Below, piece after piece: positions 11,001-20,621 of a stretch of DNA of 64,000 nucleotides. Position 1 is the stretch's first letter, and each line of letters starts with the position of its first letter. The notes beneath the pieces are model-generated. The model saw only the letters and a program-made list of their open reading frames with translations, had not been told where the DNA came from and made no database searches. Made by a program: the position numbers and the translations under genes. The stretch lies in the NCBI GenBank assembly GCA_021186555.1, contig JAJKFL010000039.1, positions 39,267,610 to 39,331,609 on the forward strand. The letters run 5' to 3'. This DNA is from Reticulitermes speratus. Lineage: Eukaryota; Arthropoda; Insecta; Blattodea; Rhinotermitidae.

Positions 11001-14000
11001 TTTAATGTGTTCTTTGTTCCTTTGTGAATGCCGTTTTTATTTATAATGTCGTTCTCAAATATTTGAACTTTGTCAAATTTCAAAGGTCTTATTGTCTTGA
11101 TGGTGTGATTAAATAAACTGTAAATAAGTGTAAGCTGAAAACCCATTAAGTTGTGCCCGCTGTATTCATGACGGTCATCTAGTATCAGTTCTGACTTATA
11201 GGTGATGGCAGAAAATTGACAGGCAAGACCGTCACATGATAACCCTCTTTTGTTGCAGCTTCGTGAATACACCAAAGAGCTACGCAGTATGGTAACAGAT
11301 GGAGCAAGTGATGGAGAAATCAGTTCATATGTCCAGCAGAAGATGGCAGATCTATACCGCATTGTTGGAATCTGTCTTGGTATTCCACCAGAGACATTTA
11401 CATGGGAGTATTACACCAAGACAAAAGAATTCAGTAGTGTTGGGCCTACGACACCTCTTGATTTCTACACAAAGTATGTGAAACCCTTCTTCAATGTGGA
11501 TGATAAGGTGAGTGCTGCAAAACGTTATCGTGAGGTTGGGAATAAAAGATAAATTGTCGGAAGCAGGCGTTGACACGGTATTCTGCCCTCATTACAAAAG
11601 TTAGGCACTATGTGTTGCTTGGTCATTGTGGGGTTTGTCATGGTCTGTGTGTGTCGTAATTACCATAGAACAGTATTTAAACCTGTGCTCATTTGGATAT
11701 TGTCTGCCATAATTCTTTGTGCAAGAACGACAGTGTTTGCAGAGTGAGTTCTGTTCCCATATTCATGTGGAGAGGCAGTGAATAAAGTCGGGTTCTGTGA
11801 GATTTGAGGTTCTCACAGTGGTGTTGATGAACATTTAAGTCTTCTGGAATGTGACACCGTGTAGATTGGTAAATAGTTGCCAGTGCATTGGAGGAGCCAG
11901 CATCCTCAATCTTGAAGATAGTCCAAGAAAAGTGAGAGAGGGAGGGATATTACTCTGAAGGTGGAGGCACCAATCTCCTTTGAAATATTGGTAACTGTTC
12001 GCCAGTCTGCATGGCATCATATCCCAGAAGATGTGAATCTTCAGTTCCTGTTCTCATGGGCTGTAGGGTAAAGGTATGTTCATATCATGAAGACTGAAAT
12101 TGAACCCATGTCCAAAATGTTGTTTACAGATGAAGTTCATATAAATGTTCGCGGACATTGTTACAAAATTTTCAAATAACTTAGACTGAACAGCAGGTTC
12201 GCTGCTTCGTATACTGATTAAGGGATTTTATGTTTTACTCCAGTTTCTCCAGCATATCCCATGATGCTAATTACTTCATAATCACTGTTGTGACTATGCT
12301 TCCAGTGCATTTGAAAATTATACTCATTATGGCAGTTATAAATATTTATTAGAGAACATTATGTCCTCCAAACTCTAGTGTGGGCCAGGATAGTATTGTC
12401 AGTATACTGACTCGCTACGGGCTGGATGGTCCGGGGATTGAATCCCGGTGGGGGGCAAGATTTTCCGCACCTGTTGAGACCAGCTCTGGGGCCCATCCAG
12501 CCTCCCATACAATGCGTACCAGGTCTCTTTCCCGGGGGTAAAGCGGCCGGGTGCGGCATTGACCACTCACCCCCATCTAGCGCCGAGGTTAAAGAAACAG
12601 TAGAGTTATACCTGTACTCCCCCTCTGGGCCTTCATGGCCTGTTCTAGGGTGAACTTTACCTTCCCTTTGCCAAACTAGTCATGTTTCCCAAACATAAAA
12701 AAAATTGATAAAGGAGCTTTTGTTGAGGACAGAGCAGCCCACTGGGCCTTATCCATGAAATTTTTGGTGCTTGTAAGAGGCCATCTTGGTTCTAGTAATT
12801 ACGCCTACATATTTACCAGAATATAAGACCAGAATCTTTTTCCTAATTCATCTGAAAAAGTGGGTGTTGCCATATAAGGGCACATAAAGTTAAATGTGTT
12901 CCATATAGGTGTTTTCCTGAAAATTGAAGGTTGTGGGTTTGGGGTGGGGGGCATCTTATATTTAGGTAAATATGGGATGTTTTTTGGGCCTCAATTGTTC
13001 CACTTGCTGGTGTTGCCAGGTTTGCCTTGTGACAGACCCTCGTCCTACCAACTCATATGGCAAGGCTTACACAGTGGACTATCTTGGAAACATAGTTGAG
13101 GGCAGGGAAATAATCTACAACAACCAGCCTGCTGAAGTGCTTATGAAACTTGCTGCTGAGTCCATTAAGGCGCTTGAGCCTGTCTGGTTTGGATGTGAGG
13201 TGAACAAGCGTCACGCCATCAAGCTAGGCATTGGAGATCCCGAGGTGTAAGTGCCATCACATGTATATAAATATAGATTTTAAATCTCCCAGTACTGTGG
13301 GGTTGGCGGACATATTGAAATGTGGAGGAAACAGTTTATCATCTGGAAGTAGGAAATTTTAAATTTCCAAGTTGTACAAACTGGCATACATACTTTACCT
13401 GGGGATAACCATATTAGTATTGCAATTTACGTAAGCCGTCACAGTAATGTGACATGTAGAAGGTAATGATTAAGTCAGTTGAGACGTTTAGCACAGCACT
13501 GCTTGTTGTGTTTCATGTGAATCATTTTATTAACAGCTGTCAGATGTTGTTTTGATTTGAATTAACTCAGTTCAGAAGCTTTTGTTGAGAAATTGATTCC
13601 TGGATGTAGCGATCAAAGGCATCTTGTAGATATACATAACTATTCACTGCTCACTCCATTCCCTATACATTCACACATCCACCTGTTCCCGGCTTTCTTA
13701 TTGGACTGGTTGACCCTTGAAGGTGGGAACAATATGTTGTCCCAAAACGTCTGTAACCAGCTACCAACCTACTCTGCACAACATCCCAGAAGAGTGTAGA
13801 CCTCAACTACACCACAGCGGAAACCTGAGATCTAGCAGCTTTAACGTTATTCGACACCGGTGTTACACAACATATAAGGCTGTGTATTTGAACTTCATCC
13901 ATTGTCTTTGTAACCAGTGTTTTTACCCATCAAAAATTATGGACTGGCAAATAAAGGGTAATAAAAGACGTTATTTGTAGTCAAGTAAAAGGATATTCAC

Positions 14001-15301
14001 AATGGAAAGAACAACAGTGCTCTCTTCCATAAACAGTTACGTTAACTCAGTTGTACCAACTGTATTGCTCCGATACATTATTTGGGAATGCCACATTAAT
14101 ATGCAACAGTTCAATTAATTTTGGAGTATTTTCTTCACATTGCTCCGTATTCAAACTGTACATACACTGTACTACTCTAAGAAATAAAACAACACTGTGA
14201 ATACTGAAGATATCATCACAGATGATGTGCTTCTGTGGGCATATGTGAGTTGACTGACTTTCCTTTCACTTGGTTAGAAGTTGTGACTCACAAACCAAGT
14301 GTATTACATAAGTCAGATATAAAATTCATAATGTTTTTGGAATTGGTTGTATTTCTGTCTCCATATCCTGTCTCCCAGATGATGAACAGAGACGAGAGTT
14401 CAAAATTGTTTTTATAGTAAAGACTAAGACAGTGGACAAAAGTTCAAATCAGTAATAAACTTAAACATTGTTTCTCCCTTGCCTAAAACTGTGGCTTTGA
14501 AATCGGTATTTTGCTATTTCACTATACATGTTAGCCTTGTCCCATGTTAGGAGCTTCACATTAAATGAGAACTTGTGTATTCTTATTTGAGGAATCAGTT
14601 GGTGGTGTGATGTGTTTGATTAGTCATGTGGCATTGTGTAAAGAAATGGCAGAACAGACTGTTAACGTTCACATTGAACTTTGTCCACAGACACAACTAC
14701 AAACTTGTCTTTGGTGTTGATGTAACACTGGGCCTCAGCAAGGCTGACAGACTGCTGTATGGTGAGTCAATGATGACTCATTCAATGACCTTCACTGCTG
14801 TCTCTCTTGATGTGAGTAACTTATATTTCAAAACAGGTTCTTTTCTCAGTGCTGTGTCAGAGATGAAGCCCCTAACTTTATGAAAATGTATTACCTAGGG
14901 AGTGTCATGGCCTTCACTAGGTAATAGAGGTGAGCATGGAGTGGTGGGGGAATGATGACTAGCAGGAGAAAACTTAAGAAACTGAGAAATAATTTCTAAA
15001 GTGCCAATTCGTTCATCACAGATTTGATGTCAAGTTGGTGTTCATTCTTGTGCCATTAATGAATTACTGTTTCACTGGTTTTCAGGAAGCAGGAAATCCA
15101 ACCAAGTTCCGAGTGGAGAATTCATGGGGTGATGAATTTGGAGAGAAGGGCTACCTGGTAATAAGCCGTGATTGGTTCATGGAATTTGTATTTGAGGTCG
15201 TGGTGGATAAAAAGTTTGTGTCACAAGAAATAATGGAAGTTTTTACAATGAAACCCATTGTCCTTCCAGCGTGGGACCCAATGGGAACACTTGCCCAGTG
15301 A
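7913..15301 (+). CDS. Blmh: Bleomycin hydrolase (cysteine aminopeptidase, peptidase C1B), 8 recognised coding exons
   Basis: Bleomycin hydrolase is a cytosolic papain-fold aminopeptidase that assembles as a self-compartmentalised hexamer. Joined exons 7913-8070, 8179-8331, 8426-8518, 10053-10190, 11259-11507, 13020-13246, 14691-14811 and 15086-15301 encode about 451 residues plus a few uncertain N-terminal ones; the human protein is 455. Every junction is GT-AG and phase-consistent. The catalytic Cys lies in GRCWLFAALN (codon 8227-8229), His in MTHSMTFTAV (14779-14781) and Asn in VENSWGDEF (15119-15121). DGGQWDM, TFTWEYY and YNNQPAE are also conserved. The C-terminus AWDPMGTLAQ matches the family's C-terminal arm, which occupies the active-site cleft. 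Introns hold a SINE, an hAT-like element and other short elements but no coding damage, so the gene looks functional. Confidence 0.95.
8179..8331 (+). CDS. Blmh: BLMH coding exon B (catalytic Cys)
   Basis: These 51 codons run from IDTEGKPITNQ through the active-site GRCWLFAALNVIR to FSQAYLFFWDK. It is bounded by TTACAG and gtgagg, in phase 0 on both sides. Confidence 0.95.
8426..8518 (+). CDS. Blmh: BLMH coding exon C
   Basis: These 31 codons run from IERCNYFLTN to DGRLVSFLLI, between TTTCAG and gtaagt, phase 0. The 78-bp tandem repeats start about 45 bp beyond its donor. Confidence 0.92.
8563..8790 (+). repeat. Three tandem copies of a ~78-bp unit in BLMH intron
   Basis: The block containing 'gactctgacattctgca' recurs at 8563, 8641 and, diverged, 8719, with a constant 78-bp step. 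The shared downstream phrase is 'ggtgaccgatttgccaata'. The repeat lies wholly in the intron after exon C, and no function is suggested. Confidence 0.7.
9426..9581. mobile_element. Short TTAA-flanked element (piggyBac-like MITE)
   Basis: TTAA at 9426 is followed by CCCTTTGGCACTGAAAG. The other end reads GATGCCAAGGG before TTAA at 9578. The ends are imperfect inverted repeats and the target is TTAA, as expected for piggyBac-superfamily MITEs. It is about 150 bp with no coding capacity. Confidence 0.55.
10053..10190 (+). CDS. Blmh: BLMH coding exon D
   Basis: These 46 codons begin DPSPDGGQWDMVVNLINKYG, pass through CFPESFSC and end ILKSK, between TTACAG and gtcagt, phase 0. Confidence 0.95.
10421..10743. 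mobile_element. hAT-like non-autonomous transposon with perfect 8-bp target duplication
   Basis: The left end CAGCGGTCGCCAACC is the near-exact inverse of the right end GGTTGGCAACCGCTG. The element is flanked by GTATACAG at 10413-10420 and again at 10744-10751, an exact 8-bp duplication as made by hAT transposases. Subterminal 'gtggtcc' motifs recur near both ends. It is 323 bp, lacks a transposase ORF and lies in a BLMH intron. Confidence 0.88.
10940..11090 (+). repeat. Interspersed repeat, copy 1 (partner at 17270-17400)
   Basis: Shared blocks include 'agcattcccca', 'tttaatctg'-like text, 'gtgaatgc' and 'tatttga'. The copies are in the same orientation and diverged. The class is unknown. 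Confidence 0.45.
11259..11507 (+). CDS. Blmh: BLMH coding exon E
   Basis: These 83 codons run from LREYTKELRSMV through GICLGIPPETFTWEYY to KPFFNVDDK, between TTGCAG and gtgagt, phase 0. Confidence 0.95.
11836..12034. mobile_element. Palindromic-ended MITE, intact copy
   Basis: The left arm (11836-11882, starting AGTCTTCTGGAATGTGACAC) is matched in reverse by the right arm (11988-12034, ending CATATCCCAGAAGAT). The arms are about 45 bp with few mismatches. Related ends occur at 46831, 60516, 61416 and 62658 and, interrupted, at 51783, so this is a multicopy family in the genome. Just upstream, at 11796, lies a 'gatttgaggttctcacagtgg' motif that recurs near 34874 and in reverse near 53930. 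Confidence 0.7.
12381..12670 (+). mobile_element. tRNA-derived SINE, plus orientation
   Basis: The head has a TGGGCCAGGATAG start, a degenerate A box and a B box GGGGATTGAATCCCGG. The body follows ('ggggcccatccagcctcc', 'gtaaagcggccgggtg', 'cgccgaggttaaag') and ends near 'ggtgaactttacc'. It is the reverse orientation of 29871-30150 and 30775-31052 and lies in a BLMH intron. Confidence 0.85.
12808..12976. mobile_element. Short inverted-repeat MITE (CATATTTACC ends)
   Basis: The left end ACATATTTACCAGAATATAAG is the inverse of the right end CTTATATTTAGGTAAATATG, with two or three mismatches. There is no ORF and no clear target duplication. The right end is only 44 bp from the BLMH exon F acceptor, so it forms part of the branch-point neighbourhood. 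Confidence 0.6.
13020..13246 (+). CDS. Blmh: BLMH coding exon F
   Basis: It encodes VCLVTDPRPTNSYGKAYTVD, YNNQPAEVLMKL and EPVWFGCEVNKR, ending in two bases of a split Val codon. The acceptor TGCCAG precedes 13020 and the donor gtaagt is at 13247. Confidence 0.95.
13690..13835. repeat. Interspersed repeat related to 22600-22900
   Basis: The plus-strand translation VGTICCPKTSVTSYQPTLHN followed by PEECRPQLHH parallels the minus-strand reading [19 protein letters not shown] then [10 protein letters not shown] of 22598-22804. The two copies belong to one non-coding repeat family with the 'AACGTCGGTAACA'-type inverted end. The open frame is incidental. Confidence 0.5.
14691..14811 (+). CDS. Blmh: BLMH coding exon G (catalytic His)
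   Basis: One base completes the split Val codon, then HNYKLVFGVDV continues to GESMMTHSMTFTAVSLD. The active-site His codon is 14779-14781. It is bounded by CCACAG and gtgagt. Confidence 0.95.
15086..15301 (+). CDS. Blmh: BLMH terminal coding exon H (catalytic Asn, stop)
   Basis: It encodes EAGNPTKFRVENSWGDEFGE, then KGYLVISRDWFMEFVFEVVV and the terminal AWDPMGTLAQ, with the stop TGA at 15299-15301. The acceptor TTTCAG precedes 15086. Confidence 0.95.
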   Translation, partial: EAGNPTKFRVENSWGDEFGEKGYLVISRDWFMEFVFEVVVDKKFVSQEIMEVFTMKPIVLPAWDPMGTLAQ

Positions 15302-15848
15302 TACATTAAAATGTGACTGGAGACTATACGAATCAGTTGGTGGTGTTCGAAGGGGGATCATGACAGATGACTTCTGAAGCTTGTTGTGGCTGTTACATGG
15401 TTGTATGAGCAGTTATATGCAGTTTCACCAACTTTGCTTTGTTGATTGGCCTGCATTATTGTGGTTGACGATAACTTCAAGTTTAATGTGATGCAGAATG
15501 GAATGATATAGTAAGGAGCTGAGGCTCACACAATGTCTGTTACATTCAGGACATGCAAGTGATTGACACAGCACAGTTTAGGAAAGGATAAATCTTGCCA
15601 CTTGGTAGAAGAATTTTACAATGGGATGTTTAAATATATGTATGTTTCAGGACATATTTTATGGTCAAAGTTTTTGGTTTGTCTGTTTCGCATTTCCACA
15701 TTATGTAACATTTGTCAAATTCTTGATTTGTGTTGACCTTCCCAGTTTTGAACACACTTCGATTTTTAAAGCGACATGAACTTTTCCAAGTGTCTCCAGT
15801 GTTACTGTTATATAAAACTAAGTAATAAATACAACACAGTACATATTC
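15302..15848 (+). terminator. BLMH 3' UTR with poly(A) signal
   Basis: About 520 bp of non-coding sequence follows the stop, ending with AATAAA at 15824-15829. The cleavage site is inferred to lie about 15-20 bp downstream, near 15845. Minus-strand poly(A) signals (TTTATT on plus) sit at 15850-15855 and 15860-15865, so the two convergent transcripts probably end in the same small region. Confidence 0.6.
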
Positions 15849-15849
15849 G

Positions 15850-16221
15850 TTTATTAGCTTTTATTATATCATGATGCATTTCTTCCTGTCATAAGCTGCA
15901 GCTTACTTTACCTTGGAAAGTTTCTTAAAAACAGCAACAATAGTGTCATTAAGTTTTGTAACGTATGACCAATTCTGGGGAAAAGTATGAAGCAGGATCC
16001 TCTGCTAGCGTACTGTGCCAGTTCACAGTCTCGTCTTTTGGGTTGTGACACTAGTCTTGACAGATGGGTATCCATCTAGCAGAGCACATGGTGTCTTAAA
16101 CAAGAAGCCCACAGTATGAATCTTCACTGTCGTGAAAACCCAAACCTCACATTTTCCCAGAGTCGTATATTGTGTATGGGAAGAAGCATCTGTTTAGTAG
16201 GAAAACACTTCCTTATCACCC
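15850..16221 (-). terminator. 3' UTR and poly(A) signals of the minus-strand gene
   Basis: This is the non-coding stretch downstream of the stop at 16222. On the minus strand AATAAA occurs at 15865-15860 and 15855-15850. Either would place the 3' end within a few bases of the BLMH cleavage site. Confidence 0.45.
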
Positions 16222-16632
16222 TTAGAAACTACTTTGTGAAGGCAAAATGTTGCTAGCTGTATGTTTGATGCTGATTTGTGTGTTGCCTGGTGCTGGCTGG
16301 AAGGATTTCACTACATCAGTACGGATAGTGCTGGCAAAGTTTGCTTGTAGTGGTCTCGTCCTTCCTTTCTTTCTTTCTCTTCTCCTCTTGTGATACTCAT
16401 ACTTTAGCTTAGCCCATATTCCAAGACAAATGGAAATGAGCCGTGTATCCAGAACTGGAGCTGACAGTGCCAGATGATATTGCTGTTTTACAATACGGCT
16501 TGCAGGCCCCAAACGTCCTGTCTGTACTAAACTGAGGGCGAAATACAGTTTACATCGAGCCACAGTCACTGGGTCTCCAAGACGTAATGCAATGCTGAAT
16601 TGTTGAACTGAAATACGACCGGCAATCTCGGC
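16222..16632 (-). CDS. Unknown conserved gene, coding exon 3 with stop
   Basis: 136 codons start [12 protein letters not shown] after acceptor ggttgcag and end PSQSSF-stop. It is open throughout, which is unlikely by chance in this AT-rich region. Confidence 0.8.
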   Translation of the reverse strand, partial: AEIAGRISVQQFSIALRLGDPVTVARCKLYFALSLVQTGRLGPASRIVKQQYHLALSAPVLDTRLISICLGIWAKLKYEYHKRRRERKKGRTRPLQANFASTIRTDVVKSFQPAPGNTQISIKHTASNILPSQSSF

Positions 16633-19600
16633 CTGCAACCAACAGGTTTCCAAAAATGAGACTTGCTAAGAAGTAATGTGATTGTGGCCATGACACACCA
16701 TGACCATAATCACTGACAGATATGCAAACATACAGGTTTCTAGATGTTTCTGCTTCAGAGTTTTATGCATTGTAATTTATACATATTGTGTCACTGGGCT
16801 TATTAATTACAGACTAAATCTTGAAGCAGACTGTCCCTCCAAAAGCTTTTATGGAACCCAGAGGACTCGTGACACTGTTCACAAGAGCATACCACTTGTT
16901 CCTGTCCTGAGACAGTTGAATGCAGTTCACACCCACAAATTCTTTATGAGCCACTTTAATATTCTCCCATCTATGCCTAGGTCTTCCAAGTGATCTTCCT
17001 TTCAGGATTGCTAACCAAAATTTTGTACACACTGTGTGTCCCTTTGATGCAAGTCCTGTCATTTCTCATCCTCCTTCATTTAATTATCCTAATAATTGCT
17101 GACATAAATTCATAATGCCCTTTATTTTACAGCTTCCTCAATCCTCCTGTTGTTATTTCATCCCACTTAGGCCCAAATATTCTCCTCGGCACCCTGTTCT
17201 TAAACACTCTCACTGTAATAGATGGTAAAATTATAGTTTCACATATCTTCATTAATCACAGTGTTTTTAGGTAGCAGATGGGAAGATAGGTTCTGAACTG
17301 AATGGTCAAAAGCATTCCCCAACTTTAATCTGCTCTGAATTTCTTAGTGAATGCAGTTTTGACTTGTTGCTGTTCCAATATATTTGACCTGAGCCACATT
17401 TTAAAATTATGTATATGCCTTTAAAAAGGTAAACTTGCACCTGCCCACACCACAAAAGCATAGTGGGAGTAGAGGTATAGCTCCACCCATTCTTAAACTC
17501 TGCTCTAGATGGAAGTCAGCAGTCAATTTAAGGGCCTGGCCCTTTTACCCCCAGGAAAACCTCAGTACCCACTGAGTAGGAGGCTGGGTGGGGCCCAAAG
17601 ACAGTCTGGACATGTTGGAGAAAGATAAATCCCTTGCCCCTGCCAGGATTCGAACCCCAGGTCTTCCAGTCTGCAGCATAGTCAATATACAGACTTTGCT
17701 ATCCCAGCTGCACATTATCTGGCTTTACATTATGATTTTATCCTGCACTGAGTTCGTGAAATGTACAGGACATAGTTTTCTCTGTATTTACTTCTAGTCT
17801 GTGCTCATTGCTAACATCAACAGAGCTTCCATGCTGCTATTTGTGGTGTTTAGTTTCCACTTGTTAAATGAATATCATCAGCACAGACCAGAAGCTGATG
17901 GGTTCCATTCAGTTCCAGTCCCTCCCGGTTTTCTTGGACATGCATAATCATGTATTCTGAAATAATGGTGATGATGCATCTCCTAGAAGATCCAAGTCTT
18001 CTATAATGCTATGCTGTGTTGGTAGTTACAGATGTTTTGGAGGGGCACACTTCCTCAATCTTCAGGGCATATGAGTCCAAGAAGAGTAGCCACAAGGACT
18101 GCTAGGATGGTGGGCCTATGGGAATGGTGGCACTAGACACTGGACAGGGCTGTCTGTTGGTCAAACAGGCAGGAAAACTAGGGGAACTGACCAGTTATCA
18201 GTTGTGAGCCACTGAAATGAATTGATGGCTTTTGGATTTAATGGGCATGTATGGACAGTAAAGTCAGGGTGGGCTGGGATGTAGTTAATAAGTGGAGTTA
18301 GGAAGTTGTAGAGGTGCTGTGGACAGGAGAGATCATGGATGTGTTTGTTTCTGGAAAAGTACCAATCATTTTGCTGTTACCCTTAAAAGGGCTGCTTCTC
18401 ATCATGGGGGAGGCTTCCTCCACTCTTAAGGAGTGAATCTGAGTTTCTATGACCTCAAGACAAGGTCATCCTCTTGGTGATGTTGCGTGAAGATGAATCT
18501 CAGTTGCCTCCGTGATGATTTGATTAGCGTAAAGGACTTTGGTGGTCTGAAGTTGTGATGTGATGTTCCCTGTTGAAGATGTGCTCTGCCACTGCTGACT
18601 TATCTGACTGAGACAAATGTGGCAGTGGTGTTCTTTCACCCTGGTCTCAATGAACGGTCTGCAAAATGTAGCAGCTAGGCCATTCTCAATATGAAGCAGC
18701 AATGCTTATTACTCGGCCATAACATTTAGTAATTCAAACCCTCACAACCTGTTTCTCTAAAATCTGATTTAATATTAGTTTTTCTATATCCACTTAGGAC
18801 TCCAAATGGTTTCTTCCAAAGAGATTTTACATTTAAATATTGTATACATTTCTTCCCCACCCATAGTGTGTACTATGTGGAAGTTTGTGCAGAATACTTA
18901 CACAGTGTTTGAATTCCTCTCCCAGTGCTGAGAAAGCACCACCCAAAGTAGACAACCACGACATAGCATTATCCAACTCCCTTCTCTCTATTACTAGCCT
19001 TTCAAGTCGCTCATTCCTGGAAGAGTATACAGGTACTGTAGGATCAATTAGGGATGTCCTATGCACGTAATGAACAGAGTTTGTGCGGTCTGAACATCTG
19101 AAGTAAAACCTCTGTCTTAATGACAAATTCATTCACAATAATACAAACATGAAAATAATTTTAGCATATCGAAAAACAGTTAAGAAGTTTATTTTTCATG
19201 AAATACCAGCCTCCTCTTTCTCAGCTTAACAAACTTACACAGTTAGGTAAATTATCAGTTCATTAACACTATCTGCATTTGTTGGCTGTGCCATGGCCCC
19301 AGGCATTTACTTGCTGCTGTTTTATCACATAGGCCTGGGTTGTCCCTGGCCAGCCTATGTCAGATATATGGTGGGCAAAGTGGCATTGGCACAGGTTTTT
19401 CCAAGTGCTTCCATTTTCCCATCAATGTTTCACAAATAATCTGTACTCATTCAACTGCCACCATTGCTATATATATATATATCAGCTACTGGAAGTGTTA
19501 AATAACACACTTGAAAATCTGTGTTTACTGTGGTGCTGATTATGTCTGGAAATGGGTTAGAAACTGACCCCAGTACTGCATGGGTTATCACAGATGCCAA

Positions 19601-20621
19601 ATCTTATCCACCATGGATTCATTACATGTGATGATCATCTGTTCAGGATGAGCAAGGAAACGAGTATCAAATGGCCTGTCTGTACAAAATCTGGGTGGAC
19701 ACACAGAATGAAGCTCAGAATGCCACTTCTGGCCCTGCAGTGTTGGTGGTTCACCCAACAGTGTGATCTGCAGCAGAATATTTGCAATTAATTGATTTTA
19801 TATTTGTGTTCAGTAAAATGACATCCAAGCACCCCATCATGAAGGGGTATTGATGGCAAAGCTCCATGCATTCCACATTTCAAAACTAAATTGAGGCAAC
19901 AGGCCAACTTCACACTAGCCACATAAACACTCCAAGGAAAATCATTCAGTTTTCAATAGATAGAAATTAGATAAAAGACAAATTCTACAGTAACCCTTAT
20001 CATAAATTACCTGTCAGTGTGTATAATCTTGTTTCCCTATAAACGAGAATTTTAGTGAGACAAAACATGAAGAAAACAACATGACTCAACATACCATGCA
20101 AAGTCAATAACTTGCTTATGAGGATAAACCAACTTCATACTGAATTCCATGATCCCACTTTGTTGTGATATATTTTCCATCTTTTTTAAGCACTCCTTGA
20201 AATTAGTAATAACACTCCTTCTGTATGCTGCAGATTGTTGTAACGTTTTCACAAATAAGGAGAGAAGATATCCATTTATATACAGCTTTTGTACACATTT
20301 TGGTTTCCTCTGCTCCAATTTCCGTAAGGTAACAATATCTCCTTCTTCGTAGGAAGAGACATTTAATTTGTCTACGTGTTTCGTAATCTCTGATCCACAA
20401 ATGTGTTGATCTTTATTAATGCACGATGCAATTAGTGCAGCACCTTCGTGTTTTGACACAATTAATTCATTGGCTTCAATGATTTCTTGTAGTTCACCTT
20501 TACTATTCAAACTGTTAAATGTTATAAATAATACATTATCTTGAGAAATCAGGAATTCGTCCCAAATTATGTCCTGGACCATCACAGTCACGTGGACTAA
20601 GTTCCTCATACTAGAGTTCAT
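16222..20621 (-). CDS. Conserved protein of unknown function, 3 coding exons, ~381 aa
   Basis: Exons on the minus strand are 20621-20095, 19109-18902 and 16632-16222, joined with donors gtatgt and gtaagt, AG acceptors and matching phase. The product has an N-terminal half that begins [13 protein letters not shown], then a central block [18 protein letters not shown] with [17 protein letters not shown]. The C-terminal block is [18 protein letters not shown], then [20 protein letters not shown], helical and TPR-like in feel, with a basic stretch [10 protein letters not shown] near the end. I recall a metazoan family with the same WLSTLGGA...SALGE and GDP...ARCKLY signature (C. elegans F58A4.6/DUF4807 type). 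That assignment is from memory and unverified, and the molecular role is unknown. An ATG four codons downstream (Met5) could also be the start. The gene lies tail-to-tail with BLMH and head-to-head with PRODH. Confidence 0.75.
16814..17062 (-). mobile_element. LINE C-terminal remnant (GRPRHRWEN)
   Basis: The minus-strand frame reads [17 protein letters not shown], then [16 protein letters not shown], the same family tail as at 4980-5220, 23940-24195 and 41690-42110. It lies in an intron of the minus-strand gene and in the same orientation as the gene. Confidence 0.65.
17270..17400 (+). repeat. Interspersed repeat, copy 2 (partner at 10940-11090)
   Basis: It shares 'gcattcccca', 'tttaat', 'gtgaatgc' and 'atatttga' blocks in order with the earlier copy. 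The family is not identified. Confidence 0.45.
17426..17711 (-). mobile_element. tRNA-derived SINE, minus orientation
   Basis: It runs from 'aaggtaaac' through 'gtagaggtatagctcca', 'ggaggctgggtggggccc' and the inverse B box 'ggattcgaacccc' to the inverse tRNA-like head ending near 'atcccagct'. It is clearly the same family as 30775-31052, with moderate divergence. Confidence 0.8.
18406..18700 (-). mobile_element. Penelope-like element fragment (C-terminal endonuclease region)
   Basis: The minus strand reads [17 protein letters not shown] and then, one frame over, [17 protein letters not shown]. This is the region after the GIY-YIG motif in Penelope-like endonucleases. A frameshift near 18605 and a stop near 18478 make it a remnant. 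It is intronic in the minus-strand gene. Confidence 0.65.
18902..19109 (-). CDS. Unknown conserved gene, coding exon 2
   Basis: One base completes a Trp codon, then [20 protein letters not shown] leads to the [19 protein letters not shown] block. The acceptor is gacagag and the donor gtaagt. The phase match to exon 1 (TG+G) decides this acceptor over an AG nine bases downstream, which would create a stop. Confidence 0.78.
19335..19450 (+). repeat. Interspersed repeat, copy 2 ([11 protein letters not shown] type)
   Basis: It parallels 7258-7400: a tryptophan-rich frame [11 protein letters not shown] followed by 'cccatcaatgtttcac' and 'ctgccaccattgc'. A short TA run follows at 19470-19483. The class is unknown. 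Confidence 0.4.
19460..20050. other. Intron of the minus-strand gene, nothing recognised
   Basis: Apart from the TA run near 19475, there is no recognisable homology. The short open frame at 19594-19791 has no supporting signature. Confidence 0.4.
20095..20621 (-). CDS. Unknown conserved gene, coding exon 1
   Basis: 175 codons plus two bases run from ATG at 20621 to HKQVIDFA followed by TG, with donor gtatgt at 20094. The open frame continues past the donor, but homology-like character stops there. Confidence 0.75.
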
